Position numbers and translations under genes: made by a program. A stretch of DNA of 64,000 nt from Segatella copri. Its GTDB lineage: Bacteria; Bacteroidota; Bacteroidia; Bacteroidales; Bacteroidaceae. This document shows positions 46,264-55,750 of the stretch, piece after piece (positions within the stretch are counted from its first letter, which is position 1; every line of letters starts with the position of its first letter). The notes under the pieces were generated by a model. It saw only the letters and a list, made by a program, of their open reading frames with translations, did not search any database and was not told where the DNA came from. Where the stretch lies: positions 248,001-312,000 of the forward strand of contig NZ_NMPZ01000001.1 in assembly GCF_002224675.1 (NCBI RefSeq). The letters are read 5' to 3'.

Positions 46264-49200
46264 TTATACTACGTTTTCTTCTTCGTCCGCCCAGTGGTCG
46301 CATTGGCGCATCACGGTTTCCAGCGCCATCTTTGCACCCTCAGGCGGATACTTGTATTTCTTGAGCAGTCGCTTCACCATCACTCGCATCTTCGCCCTGG
46401 CTGATTCCTTCCGGTTCCAGTCGATGGTGCGGTTGCGGTGCAACACTTCCGTCAGTTCCCGGGTCAGCGCCACAAACTCCTCGTCGGAGTAAGCCTGCCG
46501 CACACCTTCCGGCGTGGAGAGCGCATCATAGAATGCCTTCTCCTCGGGCGAAAGTCCCAGGTCGCTGCCCTCATCCTCTGCCTGCTTCATCTGCTGAGCC
46601 ATCTTCAACAGTTCCTCTATCACTTCCTCGTTGGTGAGCAAGCCCTTCAGATAGTTGGAGAGACTCTGGCTGAGCATGTCGGAGAAGAGGTCGCTCTGAA
46701 CCACGTTGGTCTTCTGCTGCTGCTTGATTTTCTCTTTCATCAGTTTGGTGAGCAGTTCAACCGCCAGGTTGCGCTCCTTCATGTTCTTCACCTCCTGGAT
46801 GAAGGCGTCGTCGAAGAGCGAGAACTCTATCTGGCGGTCGCCGAAGAGATTGATTACTCCGTCGGTCTTCACGCTCTGACGGAGCAGGTCGCCGATGCGC
46901 TCGTTGATTTCATGGCGGCTGATCTTGCCCTTCTGCGAGAGTTTGAGCATCATCACGCGCAGCGCATCCATGTAGCACACCTCCGCCTTCTGCTGATCAT
47001 TCAGGAGCGAACGGCAGAGCGTGGTGGCGTTGTGAAGCAGATTGCTGTGCTCCATGAAATTCTTCTTGCGTTGAATCATGGCTGGAGAACTCAGGAAGTT
47101 GGCTCCGCCCGTAATGGCGAGTGCACGCTTCGAGTTGTCCTGTTCGAAGAAGCCGGAATAGTCGAAACCATGAAGCTGGTCTCGGCAGATTTCCATCTCT
47201 TCCTTCCATTTCACCTTGGCGGTCTTGGCGATGTCGGGGTCTCCGAAGCGGCGGCGGTCACGGTTGGTGTACTGCTGCATGGCACTCTTCAGCGCCTGCG
47301 CAATGCCTACGTAATCCACTATCAGTCCGCCTTCCTTGCCCGGGAACACTCGGTTCACTCGGGCTATTGCCTGCATCAGATTATGACCGCTCATCGGCTT
47401 ATATACGTACATGGTGGCGAGCGACGGAACATCGAAGCCCGTGAGCCACATGTCTCTTACGATGGCGATTTTCATCTCATCGTCGTTGTCCTTGAATTTT
47501 CTTGCCAGTTCCTTCTTGTAGGCTTCGTTGCCGATAATCGGCTGCCAGTCTTCGGGGTCTTGGTTTGAACCGCTCATCACCACCTTTACCTTCTCCGTCC
47601 ACTGGGGGCGAAGCTCCAGCATCTTGCGGTAGATTTTGATGGCGATGCTTCGGGTCAGTGCTACGATCATTGCCTTGCCGGTGAGTTCCTGCGCACGGTT
47701 CTGCTCGTAGTGCTGGATAATGTCCCTTACCAGCGTGTCGATGGTGGCGTCTTCGCCCAGGAGCACTTCCAGTCGGCTGTGCTCCTGCTTCGCCTGCCTG
47801 ATCTGCTCCTCGGTGGCTCCCTCATCGGCTAGGTTGTCGAACTCATCGTTCAGCAGCTTCATCGTGTCTTCGTCGAGGTTCAGATTCACCACACGGCTCT
47901 CGTAATAGACCGGACGGGTGGCTCCATCGTCTACCGCCTGACTCATGTCGTAAACGTCGATGTAGTTGCCGAACACTTCCTCTGTGTCTCTGTCGCGGTC
48001 GCTGATAGGCGTTCCGGTGAAGCCGATAAATGAGGCACCTGGAAGGGCTTCTCTCATCTTCTGGCTGAATCCCTTCTTCATCGTCAGGCTCTTGTTGTCC
48101 CAGTGCTCCTCGCCGTATTGCGAGCGGTGCGCCTCATCGGTCATCACGATGATGTTGCGGCGGGTGGAGAGTGCAGAGTCGCCTTCTTCAAACTTCTGAA
48201 TGGTGGTGAAGATGATTCCCCCACTCTTTCGGTTACGCAGCAGATTGCCCAGGTCTTCACGGCTCTGGGCGTTCTGTGGTTCCTGACGCAGGAAGTCCTG
48301 ACAGCGGCAGAACTGACCGAAGAGCTGGTTGTCGAGGTCCTTGCGGTCGGTTACCACCACGATGGTTACTTCGGGCAACCGTTGCACCAGCTGGTGGGCG
48401 TAGAACACCATGGAGAGGCTCTTGCCCGAGCCCTGCGTGTGCCAGAACACGCCGATTTTTCCGTTGCCTTCCACTGCCGTACGGGTGCGCTGCAGGGCTT
48501 TGCCCACGGCATAGTACTGATGGTAGGCGGTAAGAATCTTGGCGTATTTGCCCTGGTTCTTGTCGAAGCAGATGAAGTTCTGCAGGATGTCGAGCAGTCG
48601 CTGCTGCTGGAACATGCCGAGGAAGAAGGTGCGATAGTCGGCGAAGAGGGTTGACTCGTATGAGCCGTCTATGGTCTTCCATTCCATGTAGCGTTCTTGC
48701 TTGGCGGTGATGGTTCCGGCACGGGTCTCGCTCATGTCGCTGATTACGTTGAAAGCGTTGTAGCTGAAGAGGCTTGGAATGCTCTGCTGATAGTTCTTGA
48801 TCTGCTTGTAGGCATCGTCGATGGATGCGTCTTCGGAGATGGCGCTTTTCAGCTCCACCACCACGAGGGGCAATCCGTTGACCATCACCACCATATCGCA
48901 GCGCTTGTTCTTATACTCTTCTACTCGCCACTGGTTCACCACCTTGAAGAGATTCCTTTCGGGGTGGTCGAAGTCGATGAGCCGCATCAGGGCTGTGCGT
49001 TCTTCGCCATCCTGCAGGAATCCCACCTCCAGACCGTTTTGCATCCAGAGGGTAAACTGCTCGTTGTTCTGTTCTAAAGTACCGATGCTGATGTTGGTGA
49101 TTTTCTTGATACCTTCATCCATTGCATCGGCTGGCAGTTGAGGATTAAGCCGTCGCATCGAGGCGACCAAATCGGCACGATAGAAAGGCTCCTTATAGTC

Positions 49201-49308
49201 GCGCTCCACCTCGTAGCCACATTCGTACGCATAGCCGAGTTCGTCTCGGAACAGGGCAATGAGCGTTTGCTCGTATGCGTCTTCGGTGAATTTCTTGTCG
49301 TCTGCCAT
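46264..49308 (-). CDS. hsdR: Type I restriction endonuclease subunit R
   Basis: 1014 residues from MADDKKFTED. N-terminal nuclease motif VVELKSA, Walker A GSGKS near residue 292, DEAHRSQYG near 388, further helicase motifs (GFTGTPIS, DMWLTGFDVP) and a helical C-terminus. It is the translocating cleavage subunit acting with HsdM and HsdS. The longer upstream frame in this region is repeat DNA, not protein. Confidence 0.95.
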   Translation of the reverse strand: MADDKKFTEDAYEQTLIALFRDELGYAYECGYEVERDYKEPFYRADLVASMRRLNPQLPADAMDEGIKKITNISIGTLEQNNEQFTLWMQNGLEVGFLQDGEERTALMRLIDFDHPERNLFKVVNQWRVEEYKNKRCDMVVMVNGLPLVVVELKSAISEDASIDDAYKQIKNYQQSIPSLFSYNAFNVISDMSETRAGTITAKQERYMEWKTIDGSYESTLFADYRTFFLGMFQQQRLLDILQNFICFDKNQGKYAKILTAYHQYYAVGKALQRTRTAVEGNGKIGVFWHTQGSGKSLSMVFYAHQLVQRLPEVTIVVVTDRKDLDNQLFGQFCRCQDFLRQEPQNAQSREDLGNLLRNRKSGGIIFTTIQKFEEGDSALSTRRNIIVMTDEAHRSQYGEEHWDNKSLTMKKGFSQKMREALPGASFIGFTGTPISDRDRDTEEVFGNYIDVYDMSQAVDDGATRPVYYESRVVNLNLDEDTMKLLNDEFDNLADEGATEEQIRQAKQEHSRLEVLLGEDATIDTLVRDIIQHYEQNRAQELTGKAMIVALTRSIAIKIYRKMLELRPQWTEKVKVVMSGSNQDPEDWQPIIGNEAYKKELARKFKDNDDEMKIAIVRDMWLTGFDVPSLATMYVYKPMSGHNLMQAIARVNRVFPGKEGGLIVDYVGIAQALKSAMQQYTNRDRRRFGDPDIAKTAKVKWKEEMEICRDQLHGFDYSGFFEQDNSKRALAITGGANFLSSPAMIQRKKNFMEHSNLLHNATTLCRSLLNDQQKAEVCYMDALRVMMLKLSQKGKISRHEINERIGDLLRQSVKTDGVINLFGDRQIEFSLFDDAFIQEVKNMKERNLAVELLTKLMKEKIKQQQKTNVVQSDLFSDMLSQSLSNYLKGLLTNEEVIEELLKMAQQMKQAEDEGSDLGLSPEEKAFYDALSTPEGVRQAYSDEEFVALTRELTEVLHRNRTIDWNRKESARAKMRVMVKRLLKKYKYPPEGAKMALETVMRQCDHWADEEENVV

Positions 49309-49342
49309 AATGATATTTTTTATATACAAGTGTCGTAAGTAA

Positions 49343-49552
49343 GCCCCACACGCCCTGAAAGGGCAGAAGCTCCTAGCCCAGGGCATCGCCCTGGGTGGTT
49401 CATGTGCGCAAGGTCGTCGCCCTGTAAGGGCAAAAGCTTTCAAAACACCAGGCGAATAACAAAGCTTTTGCCCTTACAGGGCGCATTGCTTATTGCCATT
49501 TTACCCAGGGCGATGCCCTGGGCTAGGAGCTTTTGGGCCTTCAGCCCGTACC
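49343..49552. repeat. Two REP-like elements facing each other
   Basis: Copy A 49348-49445 and inverse copy B 49463-49550 each carry GCCCTGAAAGGGC-type, CCCAGGGC/GCCCTGGG and GCCCTGTAAGGGC palindromes. They form a large inverted repeat between hsdS and hsdR. Part of the family at 40268 and 11567. Confidence 0.82.
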
Positions 49553-49615
49553 TGAACCACTTGAGAAACTTTAGTTTAATATTTTCTTTCTCGTTATTTT
49601 CTTTAGTTGCTCTTC

Positions 49616-50836
49616 TTATTCCGGGACTTCCAGCTCGCCTGACATTAAGCGAGGGAGAAGGGTGTCGCGGAGAAGGGAGAGGCGGGAGTTCTCCAATCTT
49701 AACGAAATCATCTTGCTCAGAATAGGCTCAAATAGTTTATGTGCCTTTTCCATTGAATCATTATCAGGAATAGCAACCAAAGCCTCTTCTAAATGACCTC
49801 GCTTGATGTGTCCCATTGTAACCGCCTTATCTTTAGCGATATGAATAAACTCTTGCAGATGATGTTTCGTCCAATAATAGTAAAACCATTTTGGATAATC
49901 TTTCGAAGTAACCTTGAATAGGTGTTGATTTAAGCCGCAATCTCCACCACACCAAACATCAACCAAAAGCGTTCCCGACCATGAGAAAATCACATCACCG
50001 TTATGAATTTTACATTCATCTTTAATGTTACAAGAACATCTGTCGCTGTCTGTTCCACAGAACCCTTGACCTAATTCTTTTATTTTGAGAACAGGTAATG
50101 AGTCCTCGTTGTTTTCAGGAGGGAACTTCTGCATAGCGAGACCATTCATATAAGAAGCAATCTCTGTTAGCCTTCCTACTTTCCATCCTTCAGGAATCAT
50201 TCCCAATTCACTATCCACGAACTTACCATCCTTGAAAGGCTCAAAGTCAACGAACCAATTCTTGAAAATAGCCTGCGCCATCTCCTCCAAATCTGCATTG
50301 ATTTTGTTGTTCAACTCTATCTTACGGTCGAGCCCCCAAAGAAGTTTAGATATCCTATCTCTAACCTCTTTAGGCGGACACCTAAAGACATAGTCTTCAA
50401 CATTCTTCTTGGTTACCATCCTAACTACAGAACCAGTCTTTACAGACGAAATATAATCTATATAATCAGGCGTTTTTAATTGCCAAAAAAGAAAATCGTT
50501 CGTTACTTCAGAATGGTTTTCTACCTTATAAAGATTTGTACCATAAATAATCTTTTTTGCCTTCAATGAAGACGGAATTATGGCTGGCATTGCTAATATT
50601 GGGAGATTATCAGATTGTTGTCGTGTTGCCAAAACAATATCGCCAGGCTCAACACAATATTTATCATCACAATCAGCCTCATAAGGTCTAGCACCAGAAA
50701 ATAGAAACTTATCTTTAAAAGATACGCATCCCATTCCTAGCAGAATATTTTCACCTTTGCCAATAAAGGCACCCTTATAGGCTAATCCACTTTTAATGGA
50801 TACAATATCCCCCAATCTAACTTCTTTCCACTCCAT
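49616..50836 (-). CDS. hsdS: Type I restriction specificity subunit
   Basis: 406 residues from MEWKEVRLGD, 2 bases after hsdM; an ATG at 50851 overlapping hsdM is also possible. Two target-recognition domains (about 10-160 and 215-370) are separated by the conserved helix region (LLWGLDRKIELNNKINADLE, FKNWFVDFEPFK). It sets the bipartite recognition sequence. Intact, single copy, with no second silent hsdS within the window. Confidence 0.93.
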   Translation of the reverse strand: MEWKEVRLGDIVSIKSGLAYKGAFIGKGENILLGMGCVSFKDKFLFSGARPYEADCDDKYCVEPGDIVLATRQQSDNLPILAMPAIIPSSLKAKKIIYGTNLYKVENHSEVTNDFLFWQLKTPDYIDYISSVKTGSVVRMVTKKNVEDYVFRCPPKEVRDRISKLLWGLDRKIELNNKINADLEEMAQAIFKNWFVDFEPFKDGKFVDSELGMIPEGWKVGRLTEIASYMNGLAMQKFPPENNEDSLPVLKIKELGQGFCGTDSDRCSCNIKDECKIHNGDVIFSWSGTLLVDVWCGGDCGLNQHLFKVTSKDYPKWFYYYWTKHHLQEFIHIAKDKAVTMGHIKRGHLEEALVAIPDNDSMEKAHKLFEPILSKMISLRLENSRLSLLRDTLLPRLMSGELEVPE

Positions 50837-50838
50837 AC

Positions 50839-52347
50839 TTACACCTCCCATCCAATTTTCTTCAACTGCGCTCTTATCTCCTCTTCCTGCTTCTTGCTTT
50901 CCTCAAACAGCTGCTTCAGCTCTCCGGTAAGATTCGTCATTTTCTCCTCGAAAGGCACTCCGTCGCCTTCGTCTTCGGCGATTCCTACGTATCTGCCAGG
51001 AGTCAGAATGAAATCCTGAGCAGCAATCTGCTCAGTGGAGCATACGGCACAGAATCCCTTCTCATCTTCGAGAGTTCCCTGCTGGAACGCATGGAAGGTG
51101 TCGGTAATTTTCTTAATATCTGTATCAGGCATCAGCTCACGAAGCTTGCGAGTAACCATCGTGCCCATGTTGCGAGCATCAATAAACACTGTCTTGCCCT
51201 TCTGCGCCTTGTTACGGCTGATAAACCAAAGACTTACAGGAATACCCGTACTGTAGAACAGCTGCGAAGGCAAAGCCACGATTCCCTCTACCAGGTCGGC
51301 TTCGATGATTTCTTCTCGAATCAGTCCCTCGCCGCCACTCTGACTCGAAAGCGCACCATTCGCCAGCACCAAACCTATCTTTCCGTTTGGAGCCAAATGG
51401 TGAATCATGTGCTGCATCCACGCAAAGTTGGCGTTGCCAGCTGGTGGCAAACCATACTGCCAGCGTGCATCATCCTGAAGCGCACTCTGCCCCCAGTCGC
51501 TGAGATTGAAAGGAGGATTGGCAAGAATGAAATCTGCCTTCAGCGTAGGGTGCTGGTCATCTAAGAAACTGTCTGCATATACTCTACCCAGATTCGCTTC
51601 CAAACCATGGATGGCAAGGTTCATTTGTGCAATCTTCCAAGTATCAGGGTTCGATTCCTGTCCGTAGATACTGATTTTACGCAGGTTTCCCTTGTGGAGA
51701 TCTATAAACTTGGCACTCTGTACAAACATACCGCCCGAACCGCAGCAAGGGTCAAAGACTCTACCCTCGTAAGGTTCCAGTATCTCCACCAGTGTGCGGA
51801 CAATGCAGGAAGGCGTATAGAACTCACCAGCGTTCTTTCCCTCCTGAGAGGCAAACTTCTGCAAGCAATATTCATAGGCTCTGCCCAAGAGGTCTTTCTC
51901 CTCGCCAGCATCATGCATTTCTATATTGGTAAAGAGATCTACGACTTCACCTAATTTGTTTTTAGGCAGTTCCGGACGGGCAAAATTGCCGGGCAGAACA
52001 TTCTTCAATCTATCGTTCTCACGCTCAATAGCGATGAGCGCTTCATCTATCACCACGCCTATTTGCGGTGTGTGGGCAGCAGCACTAATCTTGCTCCATC
52101 GAGCCTCAGCAGGCACGTAGAAGATGTTCTCGGCAGTGTATTCGTCCTTATCTTCCGGGTCGGCGTATTCGTCGCCCTGCAGCTCCTGGAACTTCTGGTC
52201 GAAGCGGTCGCTGATGTATTTCAGAAAGATGAGTCCGAGCACCACGCCCTTGTACTGAGATGCATCGAGACTGCCTCGCAAAATGTCGGCAGCCTTCCAA
52301 ATTTTCTCTTCAAAACCAATGCTGATGGTATCTTGTTTCTTTGCCAT
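50839..52347 (-). CDS. hsdM: Type I DNA methyltransferase subunit M
   Basis: 502 residues; N-terminal helical domain (HsdM_N) then an N6-adenine methyltransferase domain with FDPCCGSGGMF near residue 197 (SAM-binding) and NPPFN near 276 (catalytic NPPF). It methylates the HsdS target and is the first gene of the hsdM-hsdS-hsdR operon. Confidence 0.96.
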   Translation of the reverse strand: MAKKQDTISIGFEEKIWKAADILRGSLDASQYKGVVLGLIFLKYISDRFDQKFQELQGDEYADPEDKDEYTAENIFYVPAEARWSKISAAAHTPQIGVVIDEALIAIERENDRLKNVLPGNFARPELPKNKLGEVVDLFTNIEMHDAGEEKDLLGRAYEYCLQKFASQEGKNAGEFYTPSCIVRTLVEILEPYEGRVFDPCCGSGGMFVQSAKFIDLHKGNLRKISIYGQESNPDTWKIAQMNLAIHGLEANLGRVYADSFLDDQHPTLKADFILANPPFNLSDWGQSALQDDARWQYGLPPAGNANFAWMQHMIHHLAPNGKIGLVLANGALSSQSGGEGLIREEIIEADLVEGIVALPSQLFYSTGIPVSLWFISRNKAQKGKTVFIDARNMGTMVTRKLRELMPDTDIKKITDTFHAFQQGTLEDEKGFCAVCSTEQIAAQDFILTPGRYVGIAEDEGDGVPFEEKMTNLTGELKQLFEESKKQEEEIRAQLKKIGWEV

Positions 52348-52398
52348 TTTTATCTTTGTCTATAGGATTTTACACATTATTTATATATAAAGCACCAG

Positions 52399-52899
52399 TT
52401 ATTTATTGATAAGCACGAGTCTCCACTTCTCGTTTTCGAGAAGGATGGACTGGTCTTTACTGGTCATTTTGAATGTCTGATCGTCGATGGTTATCTGATC
52501 ATTCCTGATGGTATAGGCATAGTTTCCGCAGGGAGAAATCCGGGTAGAGGTGTGCAGGATTTTGCCCTCCTCATCAATCTCTGTTACCGTTTTCTCCACG
52601 TTGAAATATACGCTATCGGCGGTGAACTGGCAATAGACAGCCCCCGCATCTACATCTAAAGTAAGGTTTCCAACACGCTGATAAGCCTCGGAAATCGCCC
52701 ATTCGTGGGCTGAAATTTGGGTTTTGTAGTCGATTTCCTTCGGATTTTCTGCATTTTCATCGCTCGAACAGGCGGAAAATGAAAACGCAAAAAGGACGAA
52801 TACCAGCGCCTGAATCCACGCTGCTATTCGTCCTTTTATAAGTACACGATGATTTGAGGTTAATTTTGACGAGCCAAAATTACCCCCCCCATAAGGCAT
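52399..52899 (-). CDS. Lipoprotein of unknown function
   Basis: 166 residues as drawn; hydrophobic segment and lipobox FSFSACSS with cysteine near residue 44. The start is doubtful: a -7-like box TAATTTTG (52875-52882, - strand) and eight C bases (52883-52890) lie inside the N-terminal codons, and no good in-frame start occurs after it. No known domain. Confidence 0.62.
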   Translation of the reverse strand: MPYGGGNFGSSKLTSNHRVLIKGRIAAWIQALVFVLFAFSFSACSSDENAENPKEIDYKTQISAHEWAISEAYQRVGNLTLDVDAGAVYCQFTADSVYFNVEKTVTEIDEEGKILHTSTRISPCGNYAYTIRNDQITIDDQTFKMTSKDQSILLENEKWRLVLINK

Positions 52900-53364
52900 T
52901 GAGTATCAATCTGTTACACATACACATTATCATTTAAACAATTGAAATTTTATTTAAGTTCGTGCAAAGGGGGCTTGCCTCTCAGCATTCGTAAAAGCAA
53001 AGTTATAAAAAAGCAGGCTAACCACCAAATTTTATCACGTTATTTAACGGAAAAGTAGTTTTGAGGGCAAAAATGAGGCTCAAAAGGCAATTTTCACCCC
53101 CTCAGAACGGCCAAAATAAGATGGAAAATAAGGTTTTCCTGCTTGAGAAACAAGGAAAATTCAGAAATAACATAACAATTTTATTCAATATAAAGACAAA
53201 GGATGGAGGGAGAACATGGAAAACAAGAAGAGAACCTGTAGCTTTTAAAGATACAACCCTTAGAAAGAGCACCTTTCACAAACAGACTATATCTTATTGT
53301 TTATCAATACATTATACCAACACAACATTTCACCTTAAGAAACAAATCAAAATCCTCTATCGTG

Positions 53365-53521
53365 TCATTAAGGGTCAGTGTCATTAAGGGTCATTAAGGT
53401 TTTCGGGGGCGCAAAATCCCCCTATAGTATAATATAAATAATATTTATATTATACTATAGCTCTTAATGACATTTCCCATTTTTCTTAATGACCCTTAAT
53501 GACACTGACCCTTAATGACAC
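53365..53521. repeat. GTCATTAAGG units flanking a perfect 39-bp palindrome
   Basis: Direct GTCATTAAGG units (53365-53400) face inverse units (53463-53521). At the centre 53422-53460 is a palindrome with 18-base arms (CTATAGTATAATATAAAT) and a 3-base loop. A large cruciform or long hairpin. In the rest of 52900-53657 I see no credible gene. Confidence 0.8.
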
Positions 53522-53657
53522 GCTTTCGCCCTCAGCATCTTCTGCATCAGAATCCCCTTCAAGCCCCTCCTGCAAGCAATGCGTAAAAACAGCATTCACT
53601 TACAATACTATATATCAAGAACTTACGCCATTTTTACCATCTTATTTCGATAAAAAC

Positions 53658-53688
53658 TTGATTTCGCCTTTGAAATTTTGTATCTTTG
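53658..53688 (+). promoter_or_regulatory. Promoter of the HU-like gene
   Basis: -33 TTGA 53658-53661, 19-base spacer, -7 TATCTTTG 53681-53688. The 170-base leader contains CCGGTCATCTAT twice (near 53727 and 53772), each followed by AAGACC. Confidence 0.72.
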
Positions 53689-53861
53689 CACCGGCAATCG
53701 AAGGAACAGCCTATTGTGCCGAAAACCGGTCATCTATGAAGACCGGAGCGGGGCTTAAATGATGGCAGGCGCCGGTCATCTATTAAGACCCCAAAATCGG
53801 GCAGAAACGAGGGCTTTCCGGGTAGTTGTGATTCAGTGAACTCTTAAACACAGAACAGAGT

Positions 53862-54593
53862 ATGATTAACTACAGCATCGTAATGCGCAGCGTGAACGCA
53901 AACCTCCTTGAGATCAACCAGGCAAAGTCACGTATCAACCAGGCTAAGAAGAACGGCAAGGAGCCGGACAAGAAGGACACCGACCTGGTGAAGACCGAGA
54001 AGCAGAATGCGTTCGCCATCTCGCAGTACACCGATGTGATGACCATCGAGAAGTTTGCCAAGCACATCACTTCTCACGGCAGCGTGTATTCTAGAGCCGA
54101 CATCAGCGCTATCCTCTACATGGCAGTGGACTGCATGAGAGAGATGCTGCTCGAGGGCAAGAAGATCCGACTGGGCGACCTGGGCGATTTCTCTCTCCTG
54201 CTCGCCTCCAAGGGTGCAGAGACTGCCGACAAGTTTACGGCGCAGAACATCACCAACGTGAAGGTTCAGTGGGAGCCTGGCCAGCAGTTCAAGAACCTGC
54301 TCGACGACGCAGAATTCAACCTCGTGGCTAGCCGCAGCGCTCAGGCAGCCGTGCTGAAGGCAATCAGGGAGGGCAAGACCAACGTGGACCTCAACGTGCC
54401 TATCAATCCAGACGGCGGCGGTGATGGTGACGGAACCCAGGGCGGCGGCAGCAATACCGGCGGCAGTGGAACTACCGGAACTGAAGGCAGTGGAACGCAG
54501 GGAGCTGGCGGTAGCGGAACCACCGGTGACCAGGGTACCAGCGGTGGCAATACCGGCAGTGAAGGTGGTGGCGACGACAACGTAAGTCTCTAA
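53862..54593 (+). CDS. HU-like DNA-binding protein with Gly-rich tail
   Basis: 243 residues. Residues 1-165 fit the HU/IHF-like family of Bacteroidales (DVMTIEKFAKHITSHGSVYS, KKIRLGDLGDFSLLL). From about 185 the tail is almost only G, S, T, N, D with repeated GG(T/S)GT-type units, likely disordered. It probably binds DNA; no enzymatic role. Followed by the smalltalk peptide 13 bases on. Confidence 0.85.
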   Translation: MINYSIVMRSVNANLLEINQAKSRINQAKKNGKEPDKKDTDLVKTEKQNAFAISQYTDVMTIEKFAKHITSHGSVYSRADISAILYMAVDCMREMLLEGKKIRLGDLGDFSLLLASKGAETADKFTAQNITNVKVQWEPGQQFKNLLDDAEFNLVASRSAQAAVLKAIREGKTNVDLNVPINPDGGGDGDGTQGGGSNTGGSGTTGTEGSGTQGAGGSGTTGDQGTSGGNTGSEGGGDDNVSL

Positions 54594-54606
54594 AAAGTAG
54601 AAGTCT

Positions 54607-54699
54607 ATGAAGAAGGATACTTGGAAAATGGTGATTCAGATTGCGATCAGCATTCTCACCGCAATAGCCACTTCGCTCGGTGTTTCGAGCTGCGTGTAG
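54607..54699 (+). CDS. Smalltalk protein
   Basis: A 30-residue peptide, MKKDTWKMVIQIAISILTAI then ATSLGVSSCV. It matches the Bacteroidales 'smalltalk' family: short, single hydrophobic helix, and a late cysteine. These lie next to HU-like genes and amidases. Function unknown. Too short for usual gene finders. Confidence 0.85.
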   Translation: MKKDTWKMVIQIAISILTAIATSLGVSSCV

Positions 54700-54782
54700 C
54701 AGCAGGAAAGCAGAAAGTAAGATGCAGGAAAGCAGAATGAAATCTGCATGTGATTATTTTTTGAGATGATTTTATCTATTAC

Positions 54783-54826
54783 AACCGCTCCTCCTATATA
54801 TATATAAATAGGTGGAGCGGTTTATT
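54783..54826 (+). terminator. Terminator after the HU/smalltalk genes
   Basis: AACCGCTCC (54783-54791) pairs with GGAGCGGTT (54814-54822), A/T-rich loop stem, T-rich tail. Confidence 0.78.
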
Positions 54827-54837
54827 TATTCCCGAAG

Positions 54838-54915
54838 GTGTCATGAAGGGTCAGTGTCATTAAGGGTCATTTTCATTTTTCAATCCCCTTAAATCCGGTC
54901 ATTAAGGTCATTAAG
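54838..54915. repeat. GTCATTAAGG-type repeats
   Basis: Several units in direct order; same family as 53365. The rest of 54916-55109 has only a -7 box TATTTTTG at 55022-55029. Confidence 0.65.
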
Positions 54916-55109
54916 GATTTCGGTTTTTCAAAACATCCCTCTATCATATAAAATAAGGTTAAATAAAGTTCGCCCTGCAAACAAAATCCATCCATAAAAT
55001 CATTTTTCTGAATATTTTTTGTATTTTTGCAGATATATTGCGCTGATATGGAGTTGAGCATGGCTTATCTCTCTAGATTATAGGCGCATCATTATCAAAT
55101 GATTTGAGC

Positions 55110-55712
55110 ATGAAGAAGATATTATTCCTACACGGATTCTTCGCCACGGGCAGCTGTCCGATGGCGAGAGCCTTGAAAGAGGCGTTTGAGGGGACGGCGG
55201 TGGTGCTGACTCCCGACCTCCCTTTGCACCCCAAGGAGGCACTGAAGGAGATTCGCTCCATCATCGACCGGGAGCAGCCCGACTTGCTTCTGGGCAACAG
55301 CTGCGGCTCTTTCCTCGCCCAGATGCTGGCTCCGGTGGTAGGCATTCCTGCCCTGCTCGGCAATCCGTATTTCATGATGACGGAGTTTCTGAAGGAGCGA
55401 ATCGGCGAGCATGAATACAAAGCACCGAGAAGGGACGGAAATCAGCGGCTGGTGATTGACGAGGCGCTGATTGAGGAGTTTGCGGAGCTGGAAGCCGTGC
55501 AGTTTGACCATTGCAACCCCTATTACAAGGATCGTGTGTGGGGACTTTTTGGTGAGCAGGACACCCTGGCTCACTTCTCCCCTCTCTTCCTGGAGCACTA
55601 CAACCAAGCCTTCCATTTCCCTGGCGGTCATACGCCTACAGAACAGGAGGTGAAGACCTGGTACGCTCCCCTCGCCCAGAAAATGATGATGGAATTTTCG
55701 GCAAACTTTTAA
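55110..55712 (+). CDS. YqiA/YcfP-type alpha/beta hydrolase
   Basis: 200 residues from ATG 55110 (a TTG two codons upstream is possible). FLHGF at the start, GNSCGSF as the nucleophile elbow with S or the family's variant, late D in FGEQDTLAH and H in FPGGHT, consistent with the catalytic triad. Esterase activity, substrate unknown. -7 box 55022-55029 upstream. Confidence 0.82.
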   Translation: MKKILFLHGFFATGSCPMARALKEAFEGTAVVLTPDLPLHPKEALKEIRSIIDREQPDLLLGNSCGSFLAQMLAPVVGIPALLGNPYFMMTEFLKERIGEHEYKAPRRDGNQRLVIDEALIEEFAELEAVQFDHCNPYYKDRVWGLFGEQDTLAHFSPLFLEHYNQAFHFPGGHTPTEQEVKTWYAPLAQKMMMEFSANF

Positions 55713-55750
55713 TCGTTTCACGGAAATAGATAAATTCTAACAACAGGAAA

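Noticed and set aside
49309..49443. N-terminal extension of hsdR (frame open upstream of 49308)
   Set aside because: The extra codons are translation of the REP-like repeat; MADDKKFTED is the natural start.
53061..53387. 108-residue + strand ORF
   Set aside because: Lies in repeat-rich intergenic DNA, no domain, overlaps the GTCATTAAGG block, no promoter or sensible start.
54385..54593. Gly/Ser-rich HU tail as a separate antisense protein (79 residues, Pro-rich)
   Set aside because: It is merely the reverse reading of the repeat codons.
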